Assembly: GCA_963719885.1 (NCBI GenBank)
Contig: CAVRDP010000030.1
Span: 1-64,000 of the forward strand
Source of the DNA: JANXQG01 sp963719885
GTDB taxonomy: Bacteria; Planctomycetota; Planctomycetia; Pirellulales; Thermoguttaceae
Length of the DNA stretch: 64,000 nucleotides
Direction of reading: 5' to 3'
Shown here in pieces: positions 46,387 through 55,970 of the stretch. A model generated the notes under the pieces. It saw nothing but the letters and a program-made list of their open reading frames with translations, did no database searches and was not told the DNA's origin. Position 1 is the first letter of the stretch. Each line of letters starts with the position of its first letter. The position numbers were made by a program, and so were the translations under genes.

Positions 46387-47362
46387 ATGGACAACGTGAA
46401 CCAATACGCGATCAGCAAGATTCTCGGGAGCAAGATGACTCCCGTCAAGCCGGCGAGGTTCGGCAATTTCGGTTTGCTTGAAACGACCGCGGAGGCCTTG
46501 CGGGCACGGCAGGCGTCGAGCCGGTCGCGTGCAGCGCCAAACTTCTCTTACAAGGAGGATCGCTTGGTAGTGCAGGCGTTCGAGGATGTTCGGCGCGGAC
46601 TTGCCCCAGACGCCATCCTGTGGGACCGATCGCTGGCGCGAGACTTCGCCAAGAGGTGTCGCCAATTGGGATTGGATGCCCCCGATGCCTTCCTGAACCG
46701 TCGCTTGCTCAACATTCGGAAGGGCATTCGCCGATACGAAAAACAGGGGATTTCCATCGCCCCCGCAAGCAAGAGCGACACCCACCCTAGTATCGTTCCG
46801 CAGTACGCGCGACGTCATCGAGTTCGCCTTGGTCCGGCTTCGTTATCGGTACGGAGCGTCGATCGACGAGATTCTCCTTGACCCGAACTTGGGACAGCAG
46901 TTCGAGCAAATGGCATTGGAACTGGCGCCTGACCTCAGCAACAGGGATCTGCGTCTCGGGGCGCTTTACATTCGGAAGACCCGCCACTTCGAGAAGAAGG
47001 ATGTCGCACGCATTGAAAGCCTCGACTTGGAGGTTGTTGAGAAGGCATGGAGCAGGCCCGTTAGTTTGGAGACAGTGGACCCCGCTAACGTGCCGTCCTC
47101 GCCTGGCCTGCTCGAACTGAAAGAAGAGGGAAGGTACCTCTACATTTCTCGAAATAACGACATCCGGCCGGCCGCAGACCAGATGCGTAGCGGAAATGCC
47201 TTCGACTTGGTAGCGAACGGCTTTTGGACCCCCCGCTTGGACAAGATCACCCTGCAGTTTGTTGCCGGTGCCACGGTTGGGGATGTCAGTCTAGGCGTTT
47301 GGGAGAGGCGATTGATTCGCAACCGGGAACCCATCTTTAATTGGCCCATGCACGCCGCATAG
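46387..47362 (+). CDS. Unknown protein with GIY-YIG-like C-terminus, one frameshift
   Basis: Starts ATG 46387 (MDNVNQYAISKILGSKMTPV). The N-terminal 130 residues are helical (RLVVQAFEDVRRGLAPDAIL, LNRRLLNIRKGIRRYEKQGI). At about 46790 a one-base shift joins to YARDVIEFALVRLRYRYGAS, then DEILLDPNLGQQFEQMALEL. The last 90 residues resemble a GIY-YIG nuclease in degenerate form: PGLLELKEEGRYLYISRNND (GLL/YIS in place of GIY/YIG) and VWERRLIRNREPIFN with the expected Glu and Asn. Last gene of the XRE cassette. If the resemblance is real it is a DNA-cleaving or inactive DNA-binding fold; moderate confidence only. Confidence 0.55.
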
Positions 47363-47475
47363 TGCCCCAGTCGGAAAAGCCTGCTGGAAAAAGTGCCCGC
47401 TATGGGCCGCAGCCACCAGAGACACCTTCCGCTCGCGCAGCGCGCAGGGGGCGACCACCGCAGTGCCGAGGGATA

Positions 47476-49268
47476 TCAGGACGGTCCAGCAAACGAAAGA
47501 CCCGGAAAGACTTGCTTTGCGATCTCCAGCATCGTTGACGGGAGACTGGCTGCCTTTTCAATCGCACGAGCCGGGTAAAAGCTCAGCGCATGTTCGCGCC
47601 GAATCCGGTTTCTTACTCGACCTAATAGGCTCTTTCCGGCGACCATCCGGCACCGGATCATAGGATCGCTCGTCCATGAGTCAAAAATGGCGTCGGCCTC
47701 CTTCTCTCTCGTCGATGCGTCGAGCGAAGTTGGCATGCGATCGCGAATCCGATGTCGCACTTGGTACTGCCATTCTTCAACGAGTTCGGGATACGCTGAC
47801 TCCTCGTCCAGAATTGATTGAAGCTGCTCTGGTGACAACTTCCGCTCATACGCGTGCGATAGGAAATCGGAATCGCAAAGGAGGTTCTCCATTTCCTTGC
47901 AAGGGAGCGTAATCAACGACCAGCCCTCTCCGGGGGTGAGTTCAATATCGGGGCCGGGAAGCTCGTGGTAATACCAATCCAGGTCACGGATGCCAACCAC
48001 CAAAGTTCCGCGCCGAGTTGTTTCGCGAAACGCGAGATCCCCTGGAGGGTTGGCCCTTCAAACCGGCCATCCCTGTGCGGGATTACCAGGGTATCGGGAA
48101 GCGGCGTGCTGGTCTTGGTTCTGCACCACTTCACAAGCGATTCAATGATTGGACGGTCCTTGACGCCTTCCACGTAAATCAGCACGCCGGGCAACCGGGA
48201 CCGCGAAATGTAGGTTTCGGGCGTTGCGCCAAGACGATCCAGCAAGCGACCGACGTCTTCTCCGCCCTCGGCAGTGTTCGAGTCGCGCTCAATCCAGCGC
48301 AGCGTCTCGGAAGGGACCCGCGTTATGATCTCGGGGGAATGGGAAGCAATTATGACCTGCCTTCCTAACCGCGATGCGGCATCCAACATCAAGTCCAAGA
48401 TTACGCCCTGTTGGGAGGCATGCAAGTGAGCATCGGGTTCGTCCAGAAGTATGACTTCAGCGGACGATTGATCGAGAATTCGGGTCAGAGACACAAAGGT
48501 TCGCAGACCGGCGCCCGATTGCGCAATATCAAGTGGTCCACGTCCCTTCTCTTTGTACTTGATCAGGATCTCCGGCGTGTTTGATGTTGCAAGCGTTGGT
48601 AATAGTAGCTCGATCTCCGGAAAGTACCTGGCGATCTTCTTCTGAACTGGCGAAAAGCTCTCGAATCCGTCGGTCTGAATTCCCCACCAGATACCATTTC
48701 GCCAGAACTGAGCCCCCTTTCCTTGTCGCAGAAAGTCCTGATATTGATTTCCCAGAACCATGTCCTCCCGCGACGGAACCTCTCCCGGTGGCGTCAGAAA
48801 CGCAGCCGTTAGCCTCGCGACTTCAGCGACGAGTTCACGAGACGCGCGACGGCGTGCCTTCGTTTCTTGTTCCGAAAGCGTGAATGTAAAGGTGGCCCCG
48901 GAGTTGCGGAGCACGCCGAGCTCAAGCCGGAGGTCGTTCGCAAACACACCACGAACTGTCCCCTGTATTTCCGGGGCATGAACCGATGACAGCCAAAGAT
49001 TGTCGCGAAGGCCAAGCGGCGTAAGCGCGTTATCTAATGAGATCTCCCGCTGCTGGATATTTGGATTGTCGATCTGCGGATGTGCGGCAATCCTGGGAAG
49101 AGCCCCGAGAAGCAGATAGACCGCTTGCAGAACCGTAGTCTTACCCGAATTGTTTAGACCGGCGAGCACTGTTAAATCGTCGAAATGACAACTGAGACGC
49201 GATACGCCTTTGAAATTCACGAGTTCAATGGACTTTAGGTGGATCATGCTTTCGCTCTGTTCGTACAA
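47476..49268 (-). CDS. OLD-family-like ATPase with TOPRIM nuclease domain, one frameshift
   Basis: Begins ATG 49268; MIHLKSIELVNF at 49247 is an alternative start. ABC-type ATPase: Walker A GLNNSGKTTVLQAVYLLLGA, signature LDIAQSGAGLRTFVSLTRIL, Walker B EVILLDEPDAHLHASQQGVI, and QVIIASHSPEIITRVP. The TOPRIM domain: GVLIYVEGVKDRPIIESLVK with the Glu, then at about 48003 the frame shifts by one base and VVVGIRDLDWYYHELPGPDI gives the DxD motif. The C-terminus is a helical tail to 47476. OLD-type nucleases act in phage defence, alone or with partners (Gabija-type). No UvrD-like helicase follows, so a classical Gabija pair is not present. About 590 residues once joined. Confidence 0.8.
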
Positions 49269-49319
49269 GATTTCGTAAATAGCAGATAGCGTGACTTCGC
49301 CGCTAGCGACTGCGGCGAT

Positions 49320-50516
49320 TCATGCCACCGGGCTCTTCCGCCGCGTCCCTTCGGACTTCAACCAGTGGCCGATCTGCTCCAACTCGCCGCTCCAATGCTT
49401 GCCGACCCGTTGCTCGCAAAACGCCCGGAACAGCAGGTCCACCGTCTCGTGCAGATTCCGCACGCTTTCGATGCGGTCCTCCAGCCCTCCGCGGCCCTCC
49501 GCGGCGTCTTCCACGTGGATCTTCGCCCCGCTGACGATGAAGCTCTCGGGCTGGATCGTCAAATCGTACTGCTCGCTGTGACGCACGATCGTCATGCCCG
49601 CCTTGCGCGGCAGCTTGCCGCTGCGAATCGCCTGCCTGGCCTCCGGCAGAGCCGTGGGCCCCTCGGCGGTGATCGTTTCCTTGCCCGACTCGTCGCGCGG
49701 ACACTGCAAACTGAGCGTGCGGGCGAACATGCCGGTGACTTCGGACTGGTCCGAGAGCGCGATCGTATCGGAAACCGTCTCCCAACGCCACCAGAGCCAA
49801 AGCAGGAACTCGTTGCCGAGGAAGTCCCAATTGCCTTCCTGCTGGTTCCACCAGGAGACCTCGGCGGTGGTGTTGTTCGTAACGAAAACGGAAGGGATCG
49901 TCTGATCGAGCGTCTTGCGGCGTTTGGCCGCCGCGGCCCAATCGCGGGCGCGGCGGCTGGCCGTCATCCGCTGCAACTCCAGTCCGAAGGCCTGCGAGAA
50001 CAGGTCGCAGCAGAAATCGGCCGCCGTGCCGCTGGAACCGCCGAAGTACAGGATGCCGTGACCCGGAGTACCGGGTGCCCCGGCGTCCCAAAGAATGGGG
50101 AACTGCTGCATGCGGAGGAATCGGCCGCTGCGGATCTCGTTCTCACAACGGGCCTCGACCGCCTCGCGGGCCTCCTGCCGCTGAATTTTGGTCGGGCGGC
50201 TGCCCGGTTCGTCGGCCGTGAGGGCGGCAAGTTCAAGTTGCAGCCAGGCCTTGCGAACGGCCGCGGGGACCTGATGCGTATCGATCCGCAGCGCGCAATG
50301 CAGGGCCTCGCCGATGACGTTCTTTTCCAGGCTGAACTTGAGATCCAGCAGATGCTCGCCGGCCAGGAAACCGACACCGGGCTGCTCGGCCGTGGCGGCC
50401 ATCTCGCTGATGGCGAACTTCTCTAGGATCTTGATGTCGCCCGGACCAAACTGCCGCTTGGCGTCGCCCTCGATCTGAAAACACTGGAACGATACCGGGC
50501 CGGAAAGAAATCCCAT
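49320..50516 (-). CDS. RdgC-like recombination-associated protein with palindromic insert
   Basis: 398 residues from ATG 50516 (MGFLSGPVSFQCFQIEGDAK). Family features: VGFLAGEHLLDLKFSLEKNV, ALHCALRIDTHQVPAAVRKA, LQLELAALTADEPGSRPTKI, FPILWDA...ILYFGG, and the C-terminal DLLFRAFCEQRVGKHWSGEL. RdgC proteins bind double-stranded DNA as a ring and modulate RecA. Between LWDA and ILYFGG, where homologues have a tight loop, the palindrome at 50060-50084 adds GAPGTPGHG without breaking the frame. It lies 18 bases upstream of DUF3052 in reverse order on the minus strand; the frame is intact. Confidence 0.72.
   Translation of the reverse strand: MGFLSGPVSFQCFQIEGDAKRQFGPGDIKILEKFAISEMAATAEQPGVGFLAGEHLLDLKFSLEKNVIGEALHCALRIDTHQVPAAVRKAWLQLELAALTADEPGSRPTKIQRQEAREAVEARCENEIRSGRFLRMQQFPILWDAGAPGTPGHGILYFGGSSGTAADFCCDLFSQAFGLELQRMTASRRARDWAAAAKRRKTLDQTIPSVFVTNNTTAEVSWWNQQEGNWDFLGNEFLLWLWWRWETVSDTIALSDQSEVTGMFARTLSLQCPRDESGKETITAEGPTALPEARQAIRSGKLPRKAGMTIVRHSEQYDLTIQPESFIVSGAKIHVEDAAEGRGGLEDRIESVRNLHETVDLLFRAFCEQRVGKHWSGELEQIGHWLKSEGTRRKSPVA
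50060..50084 (-). repeat. In-frame palindromic element in the RdgC-like gene
   Basis: On the minus strand GGGGCACCCGGTACTCCGGG then TCACG; the same core as the copies in the Ser/Gly protein 44 kb away. It is read as GAPGTPGHG. Confidence 0.85.
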
Positions 50517-50549
50517 GTCTTATTAGTCCTTGACTCGTGAAAAAGCCCG

Positions 50550-50933
50550 CTAGACGATCTTCAGTCGCAGCGCCGAGAGGTCCTCGTCCACCGAGATCAT
50601 GGCCACCGCCTGCAAGCCGATCGTGCCGGCGTAGGCGGCGATGCTGTCACGGTTAATGTCGGATTTCTGCTTCGACGTTCCTTTGTGGTACGTTACCCAC
50701 AACAGTCCCTTGGAGGCCAGCAGGGGCTTCAGGCGGGGCAACTGCTCTTCGAGGTCCTCGCGCGAACCGACGAAAACCTGGATCAGGTCGACCGCTTCGG
50801 GGGCCTCTTTCAGCACCGTAACACCCTTGGGAATCTCTCCGAGCAGGGCCCTGTAGCCTTTCGGCGGGTTCACCAGCAGGACCTTCTGTCCCGGCTTGAT
50901 CAGTAGTTTGTCGGCGACGCTCTTGTCCGACAT
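50550..50933 (-). CDS. DUF3052-family protein
   Basis: Start at ATG 50933 with AAGGAG ten bases upstream; the upstream in-frame ATGs lie before the ribosome site. 127 residues: LLIKPGQKVLLVNPPKGYRA, LGEIPKGVTVLKEAPEAVDL, IQVFVGSREDLEEQLPRLKP, LLWVTYHKGTSKQKSDINRD, SALRLKIV. It has the Rossmann-like fold of DUF3052, a small soluble family of unknown role. First of a minus-strand pair with the RdgC-like gene, 33 bases apart. Confidence 0.78.
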   Translation of the reverse strand: MSDKSVADKLLIKPGQKVLLVNPPKGYRALLGEIPKGVTVLKEAPEAVDLIQVFVGSREDLEEQLPRLKPLLASKGLLWVTYHKGTSKQKSDINRDSIAAYAGTIGLQAVAMISVDEDLSALRLKIV

Positions 50934-51099
50934 GTGGTGGCTCCTTGAATTGGAAAGAATCAGAGAGAGAGTTCGCGCGGCCGCGCCACCCATTATCGTC
51001 AATTCCGCCGGCGGGCACAAGCGTGCCGGTGCGCGAGAATAAGGCCGGGCTGGCGAACGCGTCTTGTAAGAGGCTATGCAGCGCAGTTATACTTCGATT

Positions 51100-51384
51100 A
51101 TGGAAACAACCTCGTTCAGCAGTGCGGCGGATCTATCGCAAGAGCAGCGGTTGGCTGTGGAGTCAATGGTCGGGCGGCCTCTTCAGGCGGAAGATCGGGT
51201 CTTTCTCGTCGTCTTGCGGCCCAATCGGGAACCAACAGCCGAAGCGAAGGCTCGCGCTCGGGCAAGACTCGATGAAGTCTTTGCCCAGGTAGATCGTTAC
51301 GGGCAAGAGCATGGCATCACAGCCGACGAAGCGGATGCGGCCATCGACTTGGCGGTAGGAGAAATCCGCTCTCAGGCGACCTGA
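51100..51384 (+). CDS. Antitoxin-like partner of a PIN toxin
   Basis: Starts ATG 51100 (METTSFSSAADLSQEQRLAV); ATG 51076 is also possible. 94 residues, helical and charged (EPTAEAKARARARLDEVFAQ, EADAAIDLAVGEIRSQAT). Its stop overlaps the PIN gene start in TGATG, the usual coupling of VapB/VapC-type pairs. It has no obvious DNA-binding domain at its N-terminus. Role inferred from position and size. Confidence 0.72.
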   Translation: METTSFSSAADLSQEQRLAVESMVGRPLQAEDRVFLVVLRPNREPTAEAKARARARLDEVFAQVDRYGQEHGITADEADAAIDLAVGEIRSQAT

Positions 51385-51872
51385 TGCGAGTCGTACTGGA
51401 CACCAATCTTGTTGTCCGCGCCGCACGCCCTGGAAACAACCTCGGGCGAGCAATTCTCTCGGAGTCCTTGAGCGACCGCCATACGTTGGTCTTATCGAAT
51501 GCTCTTTACTTTGAAATCTACAAGGTCCTGTTCTACGACAACGTCCGGCGGATACACGGACTCGACGATGCGGGGATTTTCGAGTTTCTCGATGCCTTGG
51601 TCGAAGGTTGCCTCACGGTTTCCACCGCTCCGCTCGGTCCTGGTCCGCTAATTGCCGCGGATCCACGCGATGACCACGTCTTACTCACGGCGATCGCCGG
51701 CAATAGCGACGTGCTTGGCACCAACAATCGACACTTTTTTTCCGCAGATGTTGGGCGGATCGCATCGCAACACGGAATTTCCATTCTCCGCGACGTGGAG
51801 TTGATAACACTCTTTACGACAATGACGAAGCTGATGTGCCCGGATAACCGTGCTTGCTCTCATAATCGTTGA
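51384..51872 (+). CDS. PIN-domain toxin (VapC-like ribonuclease)
   Basis: ATG 51384 overlaps the antitoxin stop. 162 residues. MRVVLDTNLVVRAARPGNNL has the first catalytic Asp (LDTN), SNALYFEIYKVLFYDNVRRI the conserved Glu, and LIAADPRDDHVLLTAIAGNS the later acidic cluster, then VLGTNNRHFF. The layout matches putative-toxin PIN_3 proteins (COG1569), which cleave RNA in a metal-dependent way. The last residues (TKLMCPDNRACSHNR) read into the convergent Imm35 gene, so the natural C-terminus may be shorter. Confidence 0.85.
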   Translation: MRVVLDTNLVVRAARPGNNLGRAILSESLSDRHTLVLSNALYFEIYKVLFYDNVRRIHGLDDAGIFEFLDALVEGCLTVSTAPLGPGPLIAADPRDDHVLLTAIAGNSDVLGTNNRHFFSADVGRIASQHGISILRDVELITLFTTMTKLMCPDNRACSHNR

Positions 51873-52128
51873 TCGAGTCCTGTGCCGGTCTGTTGCTCGC
51901 GCAAAACTGAATCGCCCCGGTTCGCCTATCCACGATGACGGGGCCATTGCCGGCCAGACGATGACGGCGCAACCCGGTTTCCATGTACTTCTTAGAATTA
52001 TAAAAGAATACCCATAGAAATGGCCTCTCGACTGTATAAGACTCAACCACCACCAGGGAGTCATCGTCCGAACCCATTTTTTCAAGTTCTCTCGATACAA
52101 TCTCTAGTGCTTCAAACTTCGTAAGCAT
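51814..52128 (-). CDS. Imm35/YrhB-family immunity-like protein
   Basis: Start chosen at ATG 52128 (MLTKFEALEIVSRELEKMGS). 104 residues. The core VVVESYTVERPFLWVFFYNS, then KKYMETGLRRHRLAGNGPVI and VDRRTGAIQFCAS, matches the Imm35/YrhB domain, one of the small immunity families of polymorphic toxin systems. No cognate toxin is adjacent on either side: neighbours are a PIN toxin (convergent, overlapping 59 bases) and an SPFH protein. An orphan immunity gene against rivals' toxins is a reasonable reading but unproved. Confidence 0.78.
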   Translation of the reverse strand: MLTKFEALEIVSRELEKMGSDDDSLVVVESYTVERPFLWVFFYNSKKYMETGLRRHRLAGNGPVIVDRRTGAIQFCASNRPAQDSINDYESKHGYPGTSASSLS

Positions 52129-52216
52129 ATTGACTCTTATTATCCGCCAAACTGCGTCGCCATATTTCTGACTTCCATATTTCTGTCCAAGGAGTGAAGT
52201 CAATCCGCTGGCGAAA

Positions 52217-54304
52217 CTACGCCGTCTTGCCGGGCGCGGGTGCGGGCGTAGCCGCCGCTGCCGGCTTCTTCGGATTGACTTCGATGCCGAGCTTTTCGGT
52301 GGTGAGCAGGCTCAGTAGCGCGCCGAGCATGCTGGACTGTCCGCCTTCGCCGCCGCCGAAATGGATCAGTTGCGACGGCACGAGCGGCTGCTGGCTCTGC
52401 CGCAATTCATCGGCCACGATGGCCACGGCGTACAGCCGCGGATCGCGATACGAATCGATCTTGAGCTGCAAGACCTGGGCCTCGGCCTGGCCGATGGCGG
52501 CGATCCGCTTGCCCTCGCCCTCGCCGATGAGGGCCGCCTTTTTGCCCTCGCCTTCGCCGATCAGCGCGGCCTGCTTGGCCTGGGCCTCGGCCACCACCAG
52601 CAGCCGCCCGGCCTCGCCTTCGCCCTGCAAACGGGCCTGCTTGGCTGCCGCCTCGGCCTGCACGACCGTCGTTTCCGCAACTTTGCGGGCCTTGGCCAAT
52701 TCGGCATCGCCAGTGTTCTCGGAAATGCGGATCTGCACCTGCGACTTGGTCAACTCGGCCTGCAATTGGGCCTGGGCCACGGCCTCGTTGAGCGATTTCT
52801 GGCGGACGGCCGCCTCCTGCTGCTTTTGATAGGTTTCCACCTGTTCGACGGCAAACTGCCGCTGCCGCAACTGTTCCAGCAGGTTTTCGATCTTCGTGTC
52901 GCCGGGCTTGCTCTCCGGCCGGCCGATCAGGACGTCGACGCACTGGATGTCGAAATGCTCGAACCTAGCCCGCAGTTCTTCCCGCGCCTGCTGCTGGATC
53001 TCGTCGCGGCGGTGGATCAGCTCCAACATGCTCTTCTTGTGGGCCACGTCGCGGAAATAGGCGCTCAGCATGGGGTCGAGTGTCTGCGTGATCAATTGTT
53101 TGACGTCGCCGAAGCGCTGAATCACCGACGGCGCCTTCTCATAGTCGATGTGCACCACGAGCGACAGCGGCAGCACCGGTTCGTAGGCGTCGGACGTGAT
53201 CAGCTCGATCGATTTCAGCGAATCGTCGAAGTGGTGGCTCTCCGAGCGGCCGGTGATCCAGTGCAGGACGAAGTTCGTGGTGGGCACCTCGACCACTACG
53301 CCCGCCGAGGTGTTGAAGGCGTACTTGCCGGGGCCGAGGGCCGTTTCCCAAACGCCTTTTTCGCCTTCCCGCACCCGCTCGCCGTGGCGAAATTCCTTGC
53401 CGGAGGTGTCGGCCCCCTTCTTGCCGTAGAAGCTGACGACGACCCCCACGTAGCCGATCGGCACGACGCACTTGGGAATCATCTCGATCGTGCAGAACCA
53501 GCGGTTGAGGAAATAGGTGCCGTCGATCAGCGGCATGTACTGCACGCCGCGCCGCCCGCCGGCCCGCAGGAAGGCCTCGATGTCCTGATAGTTGTTGTGG
53601 AAGTTGGGCTGGTCCTTGTCGGTCCCCACGGCCGGCGCGATCAGTTCGCCGGGCGGCAGCGTGGGACCTTCATGGACCGTCACGATGCCGATCTCGTCGG
53701 TCTTGCCCGAGATGATCAGCGGGCTGAAGCCGTTCAGTCCACGGAGTTGGTGCTGCCACTCCTCCAGGCTCTTGGCATATTCCAGGGTGAAGACGCGGTC
53801 TTCGGTGATGACGTTGAACAGCGCGATGTTGATGGCATAGACGCCTTCGCGGAGGATGCCCCGCTGGCGGCCTTTTTGCCCGCCGTGGGCGAGGAACTTG
53901 CGGGCGTCCTGGAAATTGTTGCACTCGACGATTTCGCCCAAGGTCTGCGATGGATCGAGGTTTTCGCCGCCGCGGGAGAAGACATAGCCGATCCGGCCCT
54001 GCTTGATCGTGATCAGCGGGAACTTGTGAACCGCATATTGCCATCGCCAGAGGCCGAAGTGGAGTCCGCCGCGGAGGATGTCGGCCTGGTAGCCGGCCTC
54101 GCCGTGCAGGGCGATGACCGCGCCTTCCGTCAGCGAACCGGAGGTGGACCACAGTTTTTCCACGATGCCGATGCGATCGTTCGGAATGTACGGCGTGGTC
54201 AACCAGGCAATCACGAGCAGTGGGAAGAGAATCAGAGCAGCGATAATAAGAGCGGTAATTATTGCATAGCACTCATGGCCAGTCCTCTCTGCGATAACAG
54301 GCAA
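52217..54304 (-). CDS. SPFH/band-7 domain (flotillin-like) membrane protein
   Basis: 695 residues from ATG 54304. One N-terminal membrane helix (YAIITALIIAALILFPLLVI), then an SPFH region: IPNDRIGIVEKLWSTSGSLT, EDRVFTLEYAKSLEEWQHQL, GVYAINIALFNV, FRHGERVREGEKGVWETALG, and LPLSLVVHIDYEKAPSVIQR with FRDVAHKKSMLELIHRRDEI. A long coiled coil follows (EQVETYQKQQEAAVRQKSLN) with flotillin-like repeats AALIGEGEGKKAALIGEGEG and IAAIGQAEAQVLQLKIDSYR, and a Pro/Ala tail. Such proteins form large rings at membrane microdomains, often with proteases. It shares strand with the rhomboid protease upstream at 54414-55970, about 110 bases away. Confidence 0.88.
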   Translation of the reverse strand: MPVIAERTGHECYAIITALIIAALILFPLLVIAWLTTPYIPNDRIGIVEKLWSTSGSLTEGAVIALHGEAGYQADILRGGLHFGLWRWQYAVHKFPLITIKQGRIGYVFSRGGENLDPSQTLGEIVECNNFQDARKFLAHGGQKGRQRGILREGVYAINIALFNVITEDRVFTLEYAKSLEEWQHQLRGLNGFSPLIISGKTDEIGIVTVHEGPTLPPGELIAPAVGTDKDQPNFHNNYQDIEAFLRAGGRRGVQYMPLIDGTYFLNRWFCTIEMIPKCVVPIGYVGVVVSFYGKKGADTSGKEFRHGERVREGEKGVWETALGPGKYAFNTSAGVVVEVPTTNFVLHWITGRSESHHFDDSLKSIELITSDAYEPVLPLSLVVHIDYEKAPSVIQRFGDVKQLITQTLDPMLSAYFRDVAHKKSMLELIHRRDEIQQQAREELRARFEHFDIQCVDVLIGRPESKPGDTKIENLLEQLRQRQFAVEQVETYQKQQEAAVRQKSLNEAVAQAQLQAELTKSQVQIRISENTGDAELAKARKVAETTVVQAEAAAKQARLQGEGEAGRLLVVAEAQAKQAALIGEGEGKKAALIGEGEGKRIAAIGQAEAQVLQLKIDSYRDPRLYAVAIVADELRQSQQPLVPSQLIHFGGGEGGQSSMLGALLSLLTTEKLGIEVNPKKPAAAATPAPAPGKTA

Positions 54305-54413
54305 TTCGGCTAGGTACCCTTTAGGGGCTTGCTATAGTCTACCTCAGAGCGTGGCGGATGCAATACGGGAACCATTCGCACGGGGGGCTACCGCTCCTTC
54401 TGGTGATCCCCCT

Positions 54414-55970
54414 TCAATTCTCGTGCGATTCTGTCCGCCTCCGCTTCCTCTTCCCTCGACCGCGCTGAAGCGCTGCGTCGTCGTTGCGAACCGAGGCCAG
54501 CAGGTCCTCGAAGCTCTCCTGCCGCAGGCGGATATACTGCTCGATCTTCACCCACCGCGCTGCGTCAAGACGGTCCTTCACTGCCGACATTTCCTTGGCC
54601 AGTTCGCGCCAGGGAACGACCACCTTGGCTTCCACCTGATCGGCAAACTCAAGATCCGAAAGATTGCCCTGCCAGTATTTCTTCATCAGTTCGGAATACT
54701 CTTTAAGAATCTGCTGTTGTTTCTCCGGGAACTGATTGAGTACGGTCACGAAATCGCGGGGCGGCGATGGCAGGAAGCGAGCGGAGAGCAGGATCGCGCC
54801 CGTGCCAACCACGGCCAGGAGCCCGATCCGCAGCCAATGCCCCGGACTCCTGGCGGGCAAAACGATCAAACCGGCCAGCAGCCCGGCAACTGCGCCGCCC
54901 ACGTGGGCCGCGTTGTCGATCCCTTGCACCGACAGTCCGAAGAAGAGGCAGAAGATCACCATCGCGATAATGCTGCTGCGGAGCTGTTGCAGCCGGGCAG
55001 GCGGAACCGCATCGCGGGCATGCAAGAGCAGGCCGAACAAGGCGCCAATGATGCCGAATATGGCCCCCGATGCCCCGACACTGACGACATGTGGATGAAA
55101 CGCCACGCTGGCCATCCCGCCGGCGATTCCGGCGAAGAAGTAGATCAGGGCCATCGCCGTGCGGCCTACGAGGCGTTCCATCAACCGGCCGACATCCCAC
55201 AGGACCCACATGTTCATCAGAATGTGAAAAGGACCGCCGTGGAGAAAAAGGTGTGTCACCAACCGCCACCACTGGCCGCCGAGGGTGCGCGGGCCATAGT
55301 CGGCGCCCCAGGCGATGAACGATTCGATCGTCCCTCCCAGCAGCGATTTGTCCTGAAAGGCCTTTGCCAGGTAAACGATCACACAGGCCACGATCAGACT
55401 TAGGGTGACCAGCGGCCGATGCGACACCACGCTGGACTGGAACTCGTCCATTTGTTCGCCGGCCGGATCGGTCGATTGCTGCGACATGCCCAGAGCCGTT
55501 CGCAACTGGTTGACCTGGTCCAGGCTGTAGATTCCCGCCGGGATCACGATATGGCGCCGGCTGCGCTGATAGAGTGTCGCTGCTTGATGGGGGGCCGTGT
55601 CGGGTTCGACCCGGCTGACGTGTGTGAGCGTCAGATGCACGGCCTGTTCTTCCCGGTGGATGTCGGCTACCTCGGCTGCCGGACAGAGGAGTTTCGTTTT
55701 CCCGAACCGCAGCGAGAACCGGCCGTTGTGAATCGCCATCTGCGGCGGCTGGAAAAAAGCCGCGAGCATGGCGTAACAGTTCGTGCCGATGAACACCAGG
55801 AGCATGACAATCAGCACGTTCACTTGCTCGTGAAGTTCGTACAAGAGCACGGCAAGAACGATCAGGCTGGGGACCATTGCCCACAATTTGAGCCGCCGGC
55901 CGTTGACGCACGTGTCCGTATAAGTTCTGGGAGGCGGCGCCCCGCTGAAATACTGATCATCCAATTGCAT
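54414..55970 (-). CDS. Rhomboid-family intramembrane serine protease
   Basis: 518 residues from ATG 55970. N-terminal region with two membrane helices (KLWAMVPSLIVLAVLLYELH, VLIVMLLVFIGTNCYAMLAA), then the rhomboid core: WWRLVTHLFLHGGPFHILMN (HxxxN with WR), VSVGASGAIFGIIGALFGLL (catalytic Ser in GASGAIFG) and DNAAHVGGAVAGLLAG (catalytic His). The C-terminal 110 residues are soluble (FVTVLNQFPEKQQQILKEYS). It cleaves membrane proteins within the bilayer. Association with the SPFH protein downstream is suggestive, as SPFH proteins often escort membrane proteases. Intact. Confidence 0.92.
   Translation of the reverse strand: MQLDDQYFSGAPPPRTYTDTCVNGRRLKLWAMVPSLIVLAVLLYELHEQVNVLIVMLLVFIGTNCYAMLAAFFQPPQMAIHNGRFSLRFGKTKLLCPAAEVADIHREEQAVHLTLTHVSRVEPDTAPHQAATLYQRSRRHIVIPAGIYSLDQVNQLRTALGMSQQSTDPAGEQMDEFQSSVVSHRPLVTLSLIVACVIVYLAKAFQDKSLLGGTIESFIAWGADYGPRTLGGQWWRLVTHLFLHGGPFHILMNMWVLWDVGRLMERLVGRTAMALIYFFAGIAGGMASVAFHPHVVSVGASGAIFGIIGALFGLLLHARDAVPPARLQQLRSSIIAMVIFCLFFGLSVQGIDNAAHVGGAVAGLLAGLIVLPARSPGHWLRIGLLAVVGTGAILLSARFLPSPPRDFVTVLNQFPEKQQQILKEYSELMKKYWQGNLSDLEFADQVEAKVVVPWRELAKEMSAVKDRLDAARWVKIEQYIRLRQESFEDLLASVRNDDAALQRGRGKRKRRRTESHEN

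Noticed and set aside
47341..47663. Short plus-strand frames after the GIY-YIG-like gene
   Set aside because: They overlap the 3' end of the OLD-like gene in antisense and show no domain.
47476..49268. Considered a Gabija (GajA/GajB) system
   Set aside because: The ATPase-TOPRIM protein fits GajA-like OLD nucleases, but no UvrD-type helicase gene flanks it, so only the single nuclease can be supported.
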